Assembly: GCA_019802505.1 (NCBI GenBank)
Contig: JAFMOC010000193.1
Coordinates: forward strand, 541,501 to 605,500
Length of the DNA: 64,000 bases
Direction: 5' to 3'
Source: Corydoras sp. C115
Lineage: Eukaryota; Chordata; Actinopteri; Siluriformes; Callichthyidae
The notes below the pieces were generated by a model that saw nothing but the letters and a program-made list of their open reading frames with translations, was not told the origin of the DNA and did no database searches. Both the position numbers and the translations under genes were made by a program. Shown here one piece after another: positions 24,825-32,090 of the stretch (its first letter is position 1; each line of letters begins with the position of its first letter).

Positions 24825-27566
24825 TGACCCTAGTGGAGGATAAAGCAGAAGATAATGGGTTTCTTTATTTGCAGTCTTTGTTCCTCTGCGGTTCACATCA
24901 CTACAGTGTCTCTAGAACCCGCTCCCACGTCCATGTTCTCGCGTTATCGATTCCCTGACCTCCCACACAGCTCAAGAGAAGAGGCGTCTGCGCCTGAAAC
25001 CGGAGCGGAACCGGAGCGCCGTGGGCGGGGCCCGCGCTCCAGCGGGCAGATGTGGAGGCCGGCGGGGTTGGAACGTTCCCACGAGAAGAACGGACGCTCG
25101 CGACGGAGCTGTGAACGGAGCTGACGGCTTTAAAGATCGCGGGGCAGCAGCCGGACGGTTCTCCAGATGTCCACCGCGGTTCCCTGACATGTGACCTGGG
25201 ACTTTTTACGATTTTATAATTATCTCCAATCAGCTTTGCAAGACGAGTGTCAGACTCATCGAATAATAAACAAATACAGAGCGAGACGCCACAAGGTTCT
25301 CCATTTTAGAACCAAGCTCAGAATATTTTGATGAGATTTTGGAAAATGTTCTAGAAGAAGGTTTGAGAACGCAGGAGCTGCAGAGCACTTTAGAACTCTG
25401 GATCCCAATCTGGATGGACGAGAGGACGTGGCTCTCAGTCTGCGTTCTAGTTCATCCCATAGGTGCTGATTTGAGATGAGGTCAGGGTTCTGTGCAGAAC
25501 ACGTTCTCATGGACCTGGCTTTCCAGGCTGTAATGGAAAAGGGCCTTCCCCAAACTGTTCTTTGTAATAGATGTGGCACTTAATGAGGTGCCAACGCACG
25601 AATAATAGAACTTTTTAGCCACGGGGGGGGGGGGATACAAGTTCCCCATGCCCATCCATGGAGAACAATTTGGATGCTGGGCAGATGCATCAATCCATCG
25701 ATGGGTACTCACTCACATAGACACATACACTATATAGGGGCAATTTACCCATCCATCCATTATCTCCCGCTTTATCCTCTATTAGGGTCGCGGGGGGGGG
25801 GTTCCCCATGCCCATCCAGGGGAGAACGTTTCAGGCGCTGGGCAGATACACCCAGGACAGGGGGGCAATCTATCACTGGACTCACACTCACTCACACACA
25901 CACTCTATATGGGGCAATTTGGAGATTTCAATTGACTTGATCCATATTTTTGGACTGTGGGGGGGAACCGGAGAACCCGGAGGAATCCCACGCGGACACG
26001 GGGAGGACATGGAAACTCCACCCAGATTGGGATTCGAACCGAGAATTCCTAGTGCTGAAAGGAGAACGCGCCAATCACTAAGCCACTGTGCCGTTGGGGC
26101 AATTTAGAGCATCCAATTTACCTTAAATCCTTCTTTTTGCACTGTGGGAGAACACTAGAGAACCCACGCAGACACGGGGAGGACATGAACCCCATCCGGA
26201 TTGGGATTTGTAGCGGAGTTCTAAAGTGCTCTGTAGCTCCTGCGTTCTCAAACCTTCTACTAGAACATCGATACTCGAGCTTTATGTTCTAAAATGGTGA
26301 CCCTTTTGGCGTCTCGCTCTGTATTAGTTTATTATTGGACACGTTCATGCGCTGAGGGACGAGCGGAACCAGACGGTGAGCAGATTAGTTCCAGCTGAAG
26401 TGGACGTAATTAACGAGGCGTCCGAGTTCAGGTTCTTTATATAGATCTGTTCTCGAAAGAGGGCGGCACGGTGGATCAGTGGTTTGGCATGTTCTCCTCT
26501 CAGCACTAGGGATTCCCGGTTCTAATCCCCATCTGGGTGGAGTTTCCATGTCCTCCCCGTGTCCGTGTGGGTTTCCTCCGGGTTCTCCGGTTTCCTCCCA
26601 CAGTCCAAAAACATGGATCAAGTCAATTGAGTTCTCCAAATTGCCCCATATAGAGTGAGTGAGTGTGTGTCCAGTGATAGATTGCCCCCCTGTCCAGCGC
26701 CAGAGACGTTCTCCCCTGTATGGGCATGGGGAACCCCACCGCGACCCTAATATAGGATAAAGCGGAAGATAATGGACGAATGGACGTTCTCTGTAATAGA
26801 TTAATGGTTCTACATGGAAGTGGAGTTTAAAGGTGAATCGGTGATCAGGCATGGTGGTGTCAGTGCAGAGACGTGGAGATGTTTTAGAAAGATCTCAGTT
26901 CAGATCGGTTCTCTCTTTCGGCGTCTGTTGTGTATTAACCCACGATCTGGGTGGAGTTTGCATGTTCTCCCCGTGTCCGTGTAGGTTTCCTCCGGGTTCT
27001 CCGGTTTCCTCCCACAATCCAAAAACATGGATCAAGGTCAATCCAATGCTCCAAATTGTTGCCCCATATAGAGTGTGTGTCCAGCGATAGATTGCCCCCA
27101 TGTCCTGGGTGTATCTGCCCAGCGCCCAAGACGTTCTCCCCTGGATGGACATGGGGAACCCCCCCCCCCCCACAACCCTAGTAGAGGATAAAGTGGAAGA
27201 TGATGGACGAATGGACGTTCTCTGTAATAGAACGTCGTGATCATCCATACTGCCCCCTATTGTTCTCATTATGGTGGAGAACATACCCCCCCCCCCCGAT
27301 ATACGACCCCAAATTGCTTGAGAACGGTCACGAAGCCAAATTAAAGTCATTTATTGGACATTATGACATCACAGTGTCAGATTTAAATGCGTTTTGTTCT
27401 TTTCATGTTCTTTTCATGTTCTTTTTTTGTTTTTTTGCAGAACCTCGCCGGCGGGCGTCTCCCCCCCAGATATTCCTACGACCCGTCCATTTTCGCCTTC
27501 CGCTCGCTGAGCACGGCTCCTCCCTGCAGCCCCCTGCTGGCCAGCGACGAGCCTCCATGTGCTTAA
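7577..27566 (+). CDS. Unrecognised vertebrate protein, 5-6 exons
   Basis: Coding exons by splice sites and phase: 7577-7645, 17511-17592, 17987-18420, 21961-22014, possibly 23542-23577, and 27441-27566 (TAA 27564-27566). Phases close with or without the 36-nt exon, giving 266 or 254 residues. The start is ATGATG at 7577. The protein opens with a basic segment holding the PKA/14-3-3-like motif KLRRQSLNEV. An acidic stretch follows (SEDGGESEDSEGENQ, about residues 27-42), then a long low-complexity Ser/Arg/Pro region with RRVRLLLEHPMERHSSEEEL (about 78-97) and SSASSDEEVKDLLEAT. A basic patch (KKNCGGKTRSMKIR) and a C-terminal LPPRYSYDPSIFAFRSLS block end it. There are no membrane segments and no enzymatic motifs; it looks like a disordered phospho-regulated adaptor. 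I cannot name the family. Exon composition and codon phase make a real gene likely. Confidence 0.68.
7646..8231. other. Intron 1 of the unrecognised gene, 5' part
   Basis: Follows the donor AAG|GTAGGA. No recognised element until the SINE-B/MITE-C cluster, apart from a transposon-end-like CCTGATACTTTTGCTCATAT near 8110. Confidence 0.4.
8232..8345 (+). mobile_element. SINE-B copy, 3'-truncated
   Basis: Second tRNA-headed family: A-box-like TAGTTCAGTTGG, B box GGTTCAAATCC, then AAGTTACCAATGTGGG and GCAAGACCCTTAATCC. It stops before the GTCGCTTTGGATAAAAGC tail seen in the 31.5 kb copy. Confidence 0.75.
8355..8545. mobile_element. MITE-C remnant
   Basis: CTAATAACACCTGCTCTGTG, GGTCCTGATCATCAGAGAAC, GTAGAGGACCAGATGGACTA and the end-like TCTAATAAAGTGGCCGG. 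It is preceded by a G tract at 8341-8355. Confidence 0.7.
8546..8940. other. Intronic stretch without a supported feature
   Basis: Contains a short (GAGAC)n run near 8781-8800 and otherwise nothing I can assign. Confidence 0.4.
8941..9272 (-). mobile_element. SINE-A copy, full length
   Basis: Antisense copy from CATTATCTTCCACTTTATCC to the head ACTAAGCCACCGTGCACG. It meets the next copy head to head. Confidence 0.92.
9273..9558 (+). mobile_element. SINE-A copy, 3'-truncated, head-to-head with the previous copy
   Basis: Begins GTGGTTCGGTAGTTGCCATG, with a damaged B box (GGTTCACCTCC), and ends at GGATGGGCATGGAGAACG before the tail. Confidence 0.9.
9559..10209. other. Intronic stretch without a supported feature
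   Basis: AT-rich, then short GTACAGTGTAGTGT repeats (9850-9910). No exon supported. Confidence 0.4.
10210..11800. mobile_element. MITE-C remnant split by a large internal GT-rich array
   Basis: The left part ends TGCAGTGATACTGACATGGT at 10214-10233. The right part resumes about 11635 with TCCACTCACTGTACACTGCT and CACCTTGTGGATG, then GCAGTACTAACGATCATCCA. Everything between is the array of the next entry. Confidence 0.7.
10240..11632. repeat. GT-rich minisatellite, 1.4 kb
   Basis: Alternating blocks such as GTGTGGGTTAGTGTGTTGGT and TTAGTGTGTATGTGTGTGTG. The G-rich strand is + throughout, and the motif GGGTTAG recurs dozens of times. Long Val/Cys/Trp reading frames here are artefacts. Confidence 0.97.
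11801..12469. other. AT-rich intronic stretch
   Basis: No exon or complete repeat recognised. Confidence 0.4.
12481..12794 (+). mobile_element. SINE-A copy, slightly 5'-truncated, with 11-bp TSD
   Basis: Starts inside the A box (GTGGTTTGGC) and runs to the tail. It is flanked by AAAATTAAAAA at 12470-12480 and 12795-12805. Confidence 0.94.
12806..14060. other. Intronic stretch with an (AC)n microsatellite
   Basis: (AC)n with CTC interruptions at about 13039-13095. The remainder is unassigned; open frames at 13100-13830 lack splice sites and family resemblance. Confidence 0.4.
14061..14370 (+). mobile_element. SINE-A copy, slightly 5'-truncated
   Basis: Starts at ATGGCTTAGTCGTTGG, has a damaged B box (GGTTCCAATCG), and its C tract is replaced by CCCCCTCCCCCACACACA. 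Its tail has decayed. Confidence 0.9.
14500..14900 (+). mobile_element. Decayed Tc1/mariner-like fragment
   Basis: The translation near 14690-14735 reads TLKHGGGSMMPRGCC, resembling the conserved HGGGS(I/V)M-WG block of Tc1 transposases. It has stops around it and no terminal repeats that I can find, so it is a dead remnant. Confidence 0.5.
14978..15337 (-). mobile_element. SINE-A copy, full length, with 16-bp TSD
   Basis: Antisense copy flanked by the perfect repeat CAGGTTGAATAATCAT at 14962-14977 and 15338-15353, the longest target duplication in the window. Confidence 0.97.
15545..15765 (+). mobile_element. Repeat-D copy
   Basis: Dispersed fish repeat recognised by CGGTCCTCACAAGGTTTCCT, GGGAGTTTTGTCTTGCCGCT, CTCGGCTCGCTCTCTGGGGG and TGTGAAGCTGCGTTGTGATG, ending in AAATAAATGACTTGAACT. 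The same blocks recur at 29.3-29.8 kb and, inverted, at 58.5-58.7 kb. Confidence 0.7.
16009..16190. repeat. (TG)n microsatellite and poly(T) tract
   Basis: About 37 TG units at 16009-16084, then an uninterrupted T run of about 34 at 16156-16189. Confidence 0.95.
16650..17475. repeat. Two-level minisatellite abutting exon 2 of the unrecognised gene
   Basis: A 12-bp unit (GAGGTTCTCACA) is repeated in runs of one to five. It alternates with a longer block AAGATGGTGACTCTGAGCTG followed by CAAGATGAGAAAATGAG. Unit lengths are mostly multiples of three, so both strands look open. The array ends about 35 bp before the exon at 17511. Confidence 0.95.
17740..17940 (-). mobile_element. Decayed Tc1/mariner-like fragment
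   Basis: The minus strand reads PTVKHGGVNVRGG, resembling the HGGG block of Tc1 transposase; on + it shows CACCACCATGCTTTACAGTT. It lies in the short intron between exons 2 and 3 of the unrecognised gene. Confidence 0.45.
18421..19042. other. Intron 3 of the unrecognised gene, 5' part
   Basis: Follows the donor CAG|GTCAGA. A G homopolymer lies near 18914-18932. The rest is unassigned. Confidence 0.4.
19043..19393 (+). mobile_element. SINE-A copy, full length
   Basis: Head GGGCGGCATGGTGGCATAGT to ATGAATGAATG tail. GATATATA on both sides is compatible with a short target duplication. Confidence 0.93.
19640..19997 (-). mobile_element. SINE-A copy, full length
   Basis: Antisense, from CATCCATCCATTATCTTCAG to the head AGACCACCGTGCCGACC. 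No clear target duplication. Confidence 0.92.
19998..20754. other. Intronic stretch with a CpG-rich patch and a decayed inverted-repeat element
   Basis: CpG-rich at 20110-20480 with a short (GA)n, but no supported exon. At 20545-20680, repeated AATCGATTC/ACGATTC motifs resemble the hAT-like palindromic repeats near 43 kb. Confidence 0.35.
20755..20812. repeat. (TA)n microsatellite
   Basis: About 29 TA units. A SINE-A has inserted into it, since TA repeats resume at 21184. Confidence 0.97.
20814..21183 (-). mobile_element. SINE-A copy inserted in a (TA)n tract
   Basis: Antisense, full length, beginning with an inverted tail pair (GAATGAATGAATG/TTCATTCATT). (TA)n lies on both sides, so the target duplication cannot be delimited. 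Confidence 0.93.
21190..21960. other. AT-rich intronic stretch
   Basis: Ends in the acceptor TTTTGTGTTTCAG of exon 4 of the unrecognised gene. Nothing else recognised. Confidence 0.4.
22194..22545 (-). mobile_element. SINE-A copy, full length, with 13-bp TSD
   Basis: Flanked by TGAGCTCTAATAT (22181-22193) and TGAGCTTTAATAT (22546-22558), one mismatch. Confidence 0.95.
22563..22917 (-). mobile_element. SINE-A copy, full length, with 10-bp TSD
   Basis: Flanked by TAATATATAA at 22553-22562 and 22918-22927. Its target overlaps the target duplication of the previous copy, so one of the two insertions landed beside the other. Confidence 0.94.
22928..23871. other. Intronic stretch with a MITE-C remnant and a candidate 36-nt exon
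   Basis: MITE-C blocks at about 23370-23535 (CACCCTAATAATAATACCCG, GATGGAGCACC, end-like GTGTCTAATGAAGTGTCCTC). Directly after them comes CCTGCAG|ATGTACCGT...CTCCTCC|GTAAGT, the candidate exon 23542-23577. A C homopolymer lies near 23660. The rest is unassigned. Confidence 0.5.
23872..24012 (-). mobile_element. SINE-B copy, 3'-truncated
   Basis: Antisense: ACAGCGCCCCCTGGAGCAAT, AGGGTTAAGGGTCGTGCTCA, B box complement, then the head CACCGAGACACCACTCC. Confidence 0.78.
24013..24163 (-). mobile_element. SINE-A copy with a large internal deletion
   Basis: Runs from the tail (CATCCATCCATCATCTTCCA) through the C tract straight into TTTTTGGACTGTGGGAGG, then lacks the B-box block, ending ACCACCATGCCGCCC. 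It sits at the head of the SINE-B above. Confidence 0.88.
24196..24475 (-). mobile_element. SINE-A copy with B-box deletion
   Basis: The same type of deletion as the previous copy (AACATGGAAAACCACTAAGCC). It is flanked by GAGCCACCACTCCCTTAT (24164-24182) and CAGCCACCACTCCCTTAT (from 24476), a duplicated flank that also contains the SINE-B head. Confidence 0.9.
24513..24857 (+). mobile_element. SINE-A copy with a 68-base C tract
   Basis: Full head (GGGCGGCACGGTGGCTTAGT). The segment between TAGAGTGTG and the C tract is shortened, and the C homopolymer covers 24756-24823. Confidence 0.94.
24858..25622. other. Intronic stretch with a CpG-rich block
   Basis: CpG-rich at 24960-25140 behind an acceptor-like CCTCCCACACAG. 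No frame connects cleanly with the known exons, so no exon is called. Transposon fragment GGGCCTTCCCCAAACTGTTC at 25542-25561. Confidence 0.35.
25623..26216 (-). mobile_element. SINE-A copy interrupted by a younger SINE-A
   Basis: An old divergent antisense copy in two pieces, 25623-25747 and 26096-26216. It was split at GGGGCAATTTA, which is duplicated on both sides of the inserted copy. Confidence 0.92.
25748..26095 (-). mobile_element. SINE-A copy nested inside SINE-A
   Basis: Full-length antisense copy inserted in the previous element. Target duplication GGGGCAATTTA at 25737-25747 and 26096-26106. Confidence 0.96.
26461..26780 (+). mobile_element. SINE-A copy
   Basis: Head GGGCGGCACGGTGGATCAGT to tail. 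The block between the C-rich GCCCCCCTGTCC and CAGCGCC is shortened by about 20 bp. It is followed by ATGGACGAATGGACGTTCTC, which recurs after the next copy. Confidence 0.93.
26942..27205 (+). mobile_element. SINE-A copy, 5'-truncated
   Basis: Starts at GATCTGGGTGGAGTTTGC, past the B box, and ends in the same ATGGACGAATGGACGTTCTC flank as the previous copy. Confidence 0.92.
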
Positions 27567-28120
27567 CCCGAAGCGCCGGAACCTTCTTCAGACCGAACCG
27601 TGGACCTTCTGGCTTTGAAGTTCAGGACGAGGACGATGTCCTCAGACGAGATCGTTCTGAGAGACGCAACTTGAGAGTAAGATCTTATTGTCTCATCAAA
27701 GAAGCCACGCCCAGTTTGTGATGTCAGAGTGTGAGTAGTCATGGCTTCTCTGATGGACGTGATGGAGGACACGACGGAGGACACGATGGAGGACAGAGTG
27801 TGGTCTCATCTCGCGTCTGCGGTGGACTTTTGGGTACCACAGATCTTCTCGTGTCCTTCGTTTAGAACGTTAACGGGACGGAAAACCTGCTGCTGGTGGA
27901 GACGAAGCGGACAGATCAAAGGACTTTTAGTGATTCGTTTAAACGAAGCGACTCTGTTGATTCATGTGTTACGAGTCCGGCTTTCGAACCCAGAGCCTCA
28001 GAATAAAATAATAAAAGCACAAAGCGAGTGGCGCGTCCGTCTGTGGTTCCACAGTCTCACCAACGTTCTCTCTCGTTAGTTAACGAGATTATATTGATTT
28101 ATATCATACATTCTCACTAC
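27567..28120 (+). other. Probable 3' UTR of the unrecognised gene
   Basis: Follows the TAA at 27564-27566. AATAAA at 28002-28007, with a second ATAAAA just after, is a plausible polyadenylation signal. Confidence 0.55.
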
Positions 28121-28441
28121 AGGGCGGCTTACTGGTTGGCATGTTCTCCTCTTAGCACTGGAGATTCCCCATCTGGGTGAAGTTTCCATGTCCTCCCCGT
28201 GTCCGCGTGGGTTTCCTCCGGGTTCTCAAGTTTCCTCCCACAGTCCAAAAACATGGATCAAGGTCAATTGAGTTCTCCAAATTGCCCCATATAGAGTGTG
28301 AGAGTGAGTTTGTGTCCAGTGATGGATTGCCCCCCTGTCCTGGGTGTATCTGCTCAGCGCCCGAAACGTTCTCCCTTGGATGGGCATGGGGAACCCCCCC
28401 CCACGACCCTAATAGAGGATAAAGCGGGAGATAATGGATGG
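28121..28441 (+). mobile_element. SINE-A copy
   Basis: Begins GGGCGGCTTACTGGTTGGCA, missing part of the head and a few bases at the B box (GGAGATTCCCCATCTGGG). Confidence 0.92.
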
Positions 28442-28757
28442 AGGTGGCACGGTGGCTTAGTGGTTTAGCATGTTCTCCTCTCAGCGTTGGGGATTCCCAC
28501 TTGGAATCCCAATCTGGGTGGAGTTTCCATGTCCTCCCCGTGTCCGCGTGGGTTTCCTCCGGGTTCTCCGGTTTCCTCCCACAGTCCAAAAACATGGATC
28601 AAGGTCAATTGAATTCTCCAAATTGCCCCATATAGAGTGTGTCTTTGTGAGTGAGAGTGTGTCCAGCGATAGATTGCCCCCCTGTCCTGGTTGTATCCGC
28701 CCACCCGAAACATTCTACCCAGAATGGGCATGGGGACCCCCCCCCCCCCCCCCCCAA
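28442..28757 (+). mobile_element. SINE-A copy, 3'-truncated
   Basis: Follows the previous copy directly, head to tail. It ends in its C tract at CCCCCCCCAACC, with no tail. Confidence 0.92.
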
Positions 28758-29357
28758 CCCTCCACCTTACTGCTCCACCTAAAGATGAAAACAGCAACAG
28801 CTGATGATGGGAAGCGTATCTACAAGAACATCTCCTCTCTGGAGGTCTTGTTCGGCTTTCTGAACATTGCTGCTGCTGATTGGTTTGGATTTGGTGGAAT
28901 TTAAGGTAAATGATAAATTCTAACGATTACAGAACCAGTTTGCTTTACTTGCTTCGTTTTGAGTCTCCAGTTTGTCCGACTCCGGATCAGGAGGTGTTTA
29001 AATGTCCCAGCACCGGAGACGAGTGGGAAAGCAATGGCAGGATGGTGTAACGTTGAACGTTTGGCAGCTCGTGCAGAACTCTCGGTTGATGAAAAGAGGT
29101 GGTTGACGTCACGTGTGTGTCTACAGACTGTAAGTGTAGAACTGCAAACCTCATTATCTGGTAAGTGGACGTAAAATAATGGAGAGTGAGTAGAAACAAG
29201 AAGGTTGGAGTAATTTCAGAACCATTGATCTCAAAATAATGTCCTTTAATGTCTTTTGGTGTGGATCGCAGCTGCAGGGTGTTAACTGTCAAGTTTAGGT
29301 CACTGTTGGCCGCTCAAGGAGGTCGAGTCCCCCACTGAGTCTCGGTCCTCACAAGGT
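28758..29357. other. Intergenic stretch with a MITE-C-like remnant and the start of Repeat-D
   Basis: 29085-29210 carries GTAAGTGTAGAACTGCAAAC and GGTAAGTGGACG...GAGTAGAAACAAGAAGGT, MITE-C end blocks. Repeat-D starts at about 29318 (GAGTCTCGGTCCTCACAAGG). Confidence 0.5.
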
Positions 29358-29358
29358 T

Positions 29359-29690
29359 CATTCATTCATTATCTCCCGCTTTATCGTCTATTAGGGTCGC
29401 GGTGGGGTTCCCCATGCCCATCCAGGGGAGAACATTTCGGGCGCTGGGCAGATACACCCAGGACAGGACGCCAATCCATCGCTGGGCACACACTCACTCA
29501 CACAGACACACTCTATATGGGGCAATTTTGAGAATTCAATTGACTTGATCCATGTTTTTGGACTGTGGGAGGAAAGCGGAGAACCCGGAGGAAACCCACG
29601 CAGACACGGGGAGAACATGGAAACTCCACCCAGATGGGGATTCGAACCGGGAATCCCTAGCGCTGAGAGGCGAACGTGCTAAGCAAAATA
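29359..29690 (-). mobile_element. SINE-A copy inserted in Repeat-D
   Basis: Antisense copy, head slightly truncated (GGCGAACGTGCTAAGC). Repeat-D sequence flanks it on both sides (CTCACAAGGTT before, AACAACATAACGGGGAG after). Confidence 0.92.
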
Positions 29691-29815
29691 ACAACATAAC
29701 GGGGAGTTTTGTCTTGCCGCTGTCGCTTCGGCTCGCTCTCTGGGGGTTTAAAGGCTTTTCATTCTGTAAAGCTGCTTTGTGACGACGTTCTGTCGTTAAA
29801 TGACTTGAACTTGAA
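29691..29815 (+). mobile_element. Repeat-D, 3' part
   Basis: GGGGAGTTTTGTCTTGCCGC, CTTCGGCTCGCTCTCTGGGG, CTGTAAAGCTGCTTTGTGAC; continues the copy started at about 29318. Confidence 0.7.
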
Positions 29816-30261
29816 CTATTGCGTTGTCAACAATGACGTCCATATTTAAACGTGACTGCAGCGGGAGTGAAACGCCGATTTAAAGCAGGATCCGAACCAG
29901 GAGGTGTGAACCAGGAGGGAGTCGTGAGGTCTGAAGGAAGGATTCATCTTTTGGTTCTCAACACGCCTCCTCATCACTGACTCACTCCACATCCTCATCC
30001 AACAGCATCGCGCACGGTGGCGGCTCGGCCGCTCGGCTTCCGGAGTCAAATACGGAAGTACGGTACCCGAAGGAACCCACCCCCCCCCTCACAGGGGTGC
30101 CCACTCCCACACAAGTGCCATTTGGAGACCACTTGACGTCATTGGAATCATTATTCAAGTGAAGAAAAAGCTCAAACCTCTACGACTGTGTGTTTTGTGC
30201 TCGAGTTCTATATTTATACGAATCACAGGGACGCAGGGAGCTCCCGCGTTCTCAAACATAC
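29816..30261. other. Intergenic stretch, nothing recognised
   Basis: Mid-GC sequence with a short C tract near 30080. No exon supported. Confidence 0.4.
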
Positions 30262-30472
30262 ATTTACTTTACATTCGGTCATTTATTGGACACTTTTATC
30301 CAAAGCGACTTTCAAGGTGAGTACAGGGTTCATCACAGCGCCCCCTGGAGCAATGAGGGTTAAGGGTCTCACTCAAGGACCCACACTGGTAACTTCAGTA
30401 GACCTGGGATTTGAACCCACAACCTTCAGATCGATAGCCCAACGCCCTGACCACTGAGCTACCACGCCCCCA
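30262..30472 (-). mobile_element. SINE-B copy, near full length
   Basis: Antisense: TTTATCCAAAGCGACTTTCA (tail), CAGCGCCCCCTGGAGCAATG, B-box complement GGATTTGAACCC, and the head GACCACTGAGCTACCACG, whose complement holds the A box TAGCTCAGTGG. Confidence 0.85.
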
Positions 30473-30978
30473 AACATGCATGTATGTCGGATCGGGTCTG
30501 GACTTTAGAACCGCGGTCATTCAGCACGGTGCAGGTTCGATCGGGGGTTCAGTCGGTTCTGTGAGAGTTCAGGAACCGCGTCGTTCTGATTAGTTCATGA
30601 AGGTACGGAAATGTTCAGATTGATATGTTCTGCCTTGTTCTAGAGACAGGTTCCTGGAAACCAGTCTGCTGTCCCGTCCAGCCGTCATAGAGGGACACAC
30701 TTGGTCAGCCATCATGCAACACGTAGGTAAGACACCCCGCCGTCTGAACGTCCGTCCACAGGAATCAGATCCAGAGTTGGGAGAATGGAGACCACACGTC
30801 TTGATGATGGAGGTAAACGATCACCTGATGCATGTTTTTAAAAAGATTTAATAATTTAATAATGTTACGTTACTTTATGTTGTTGTTGATGATAAGAAGC
30901 TGTGTTTCACGTGAAGTCCATATTTATTTTAATAATCAACAGAAGGGATGAGCGATATTAATAATAATGATAATGATA
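30473..30978. other. Intergenic stretch, nothing recognised
   Basis: No exon or complete repeat supported. Confidence 0.4.
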
Positions 30979-30988
30979 TTGTTAGATG

Positions 30989-31331
30989 GCGGCACGGTGG
31001 CTTAGCGATTGGCATGTTCTCTTCTCAGCGCTGGGGATTCCCGGTTCGAATCCCCATCTGGGTGGAGTTTCCATGTTCTCCCCGTGTCCGTGTGGGTTTC
31101 CTCCGGGTTCTCCGGTTTCCTCCCACAGTCCAAAAACATGGATCAAGGTCAACTGAGTTCTCCAAATTGCCCCATATAGTGTGTTTGTGTGTCCAGTGAT
31201 GGATTGGCATCCTGTCCTGGGTGTATCTGCCCAGTGCCTGAGACGTTCTCCCCTGGATGGACATGGAGAACCCCCCCCCCCACCCATGACCCTAATAGAG
31301 GATAAAGTTGAAGATAATGGATGAATGAATG
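30989..31331 (+). mobile_element. SINE-A copy, full length, with 10-bp TSD
   Basis: Flanked by TTGTTAGATG at 30979-30988 and 31332-31341. Confidence 0.96.
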
Positions 31332-31500
31332 TTGTTAGATGTTTCCAGTCGTGCTTCAGCCTCGGGGTTGGACGATCTTTAATTTTCGAATCCCGCACCT
31401 CTGTGGTGTTCTCCACCAGCAGTCTATAGTTTCCTGTTTATTAAACTACAAACGGAGTGTGTTGTGATTGGTGCTCTTCTCAGCTTTGAGTTTAATAATA

Positions 31501-32090
31501 AGGGCGCAGTAGCTCAGTGGTTCAGGTATTGGGTATCAATCTGAAGGTTGGGGGTTCAAATCCCAGGTCCTCTGAAGTTACCAATGTGGCTCCTTGAGCG
31601 AGACCCTTAACCCTCATTGCTCCAGGGGGCGCTGTGATGAACCCTGTGCTCACCTTGTAAGTCCATCCATCCATCATCTTCTGCTTTATCCTCTATTAGG
31701 GTCGTGGTGGGGTTCCCCATGCCCATCCAGGGGAGAACGTTTCGGGCGCTGGGCAGATACACCCAGGACAGGGCGCCAATCTATCGCTGGACACACACTC
31801 ACTCACACAGACACACTCTATATGGGGCAATTTGGAGAACTCAATTGACTTGATCCATGTTTTTGGACTGTGGGAGGAAACCGGAGAACCCGGAGGAAAC
31901 CCACGCGGACAAGGGGAGGACGTGGAAACTCCACCCAGATTGGGATTCGAACCGGGAATCCCTAGCGCTGAGAGGAGAACATGCTAAACCACTAAGCCAC
32001 CCCACCTTGTAAGTCGCTTTGGATAAAAGCATCTGCTAAACGACGACCAAATATAATTTAAATGTAATGTAAATGTAATATAAATGTAAT
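31501..32090 (+). mobile_element. SINE-B copy interrupted by SINE-A
   Basis: Full SINE-B in two parts (31501-31663 and 32003-32090). Head GGGCGCAGTAGCTCAGTGG, B box GGTTCAAATCC, tail GTCGCTTTGGATAAAAGCAT followed by AAATGTAATGTAAATG-type repeats. The break is inside CACCTTGTAAGTC. Confidence 0.93.
31664..32002 (-). mobile_element. SINE-A nested in SINE-B, with 13-bp TSD
   Basis: Antisense copy, head trimmed to GGTGGCTTAG. The target CACCTTGTAAGTC is duplicated at 31651-31663 and 32003-32015. Confidence 0.97.

Noticed and set aside
24960..25140. CpG-rich exon candidate behind CTCCCACACAG
   Set aside because: Frame in phase with exon 4 stops after eight codons, and other frames do not join known exons; no donor stands out.
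27741..28079. 112-codon frame after the unrecognised gene
   Set aside because: Lies in the probable 3' UTR, contains the polyadenylation signal and resembles no family.
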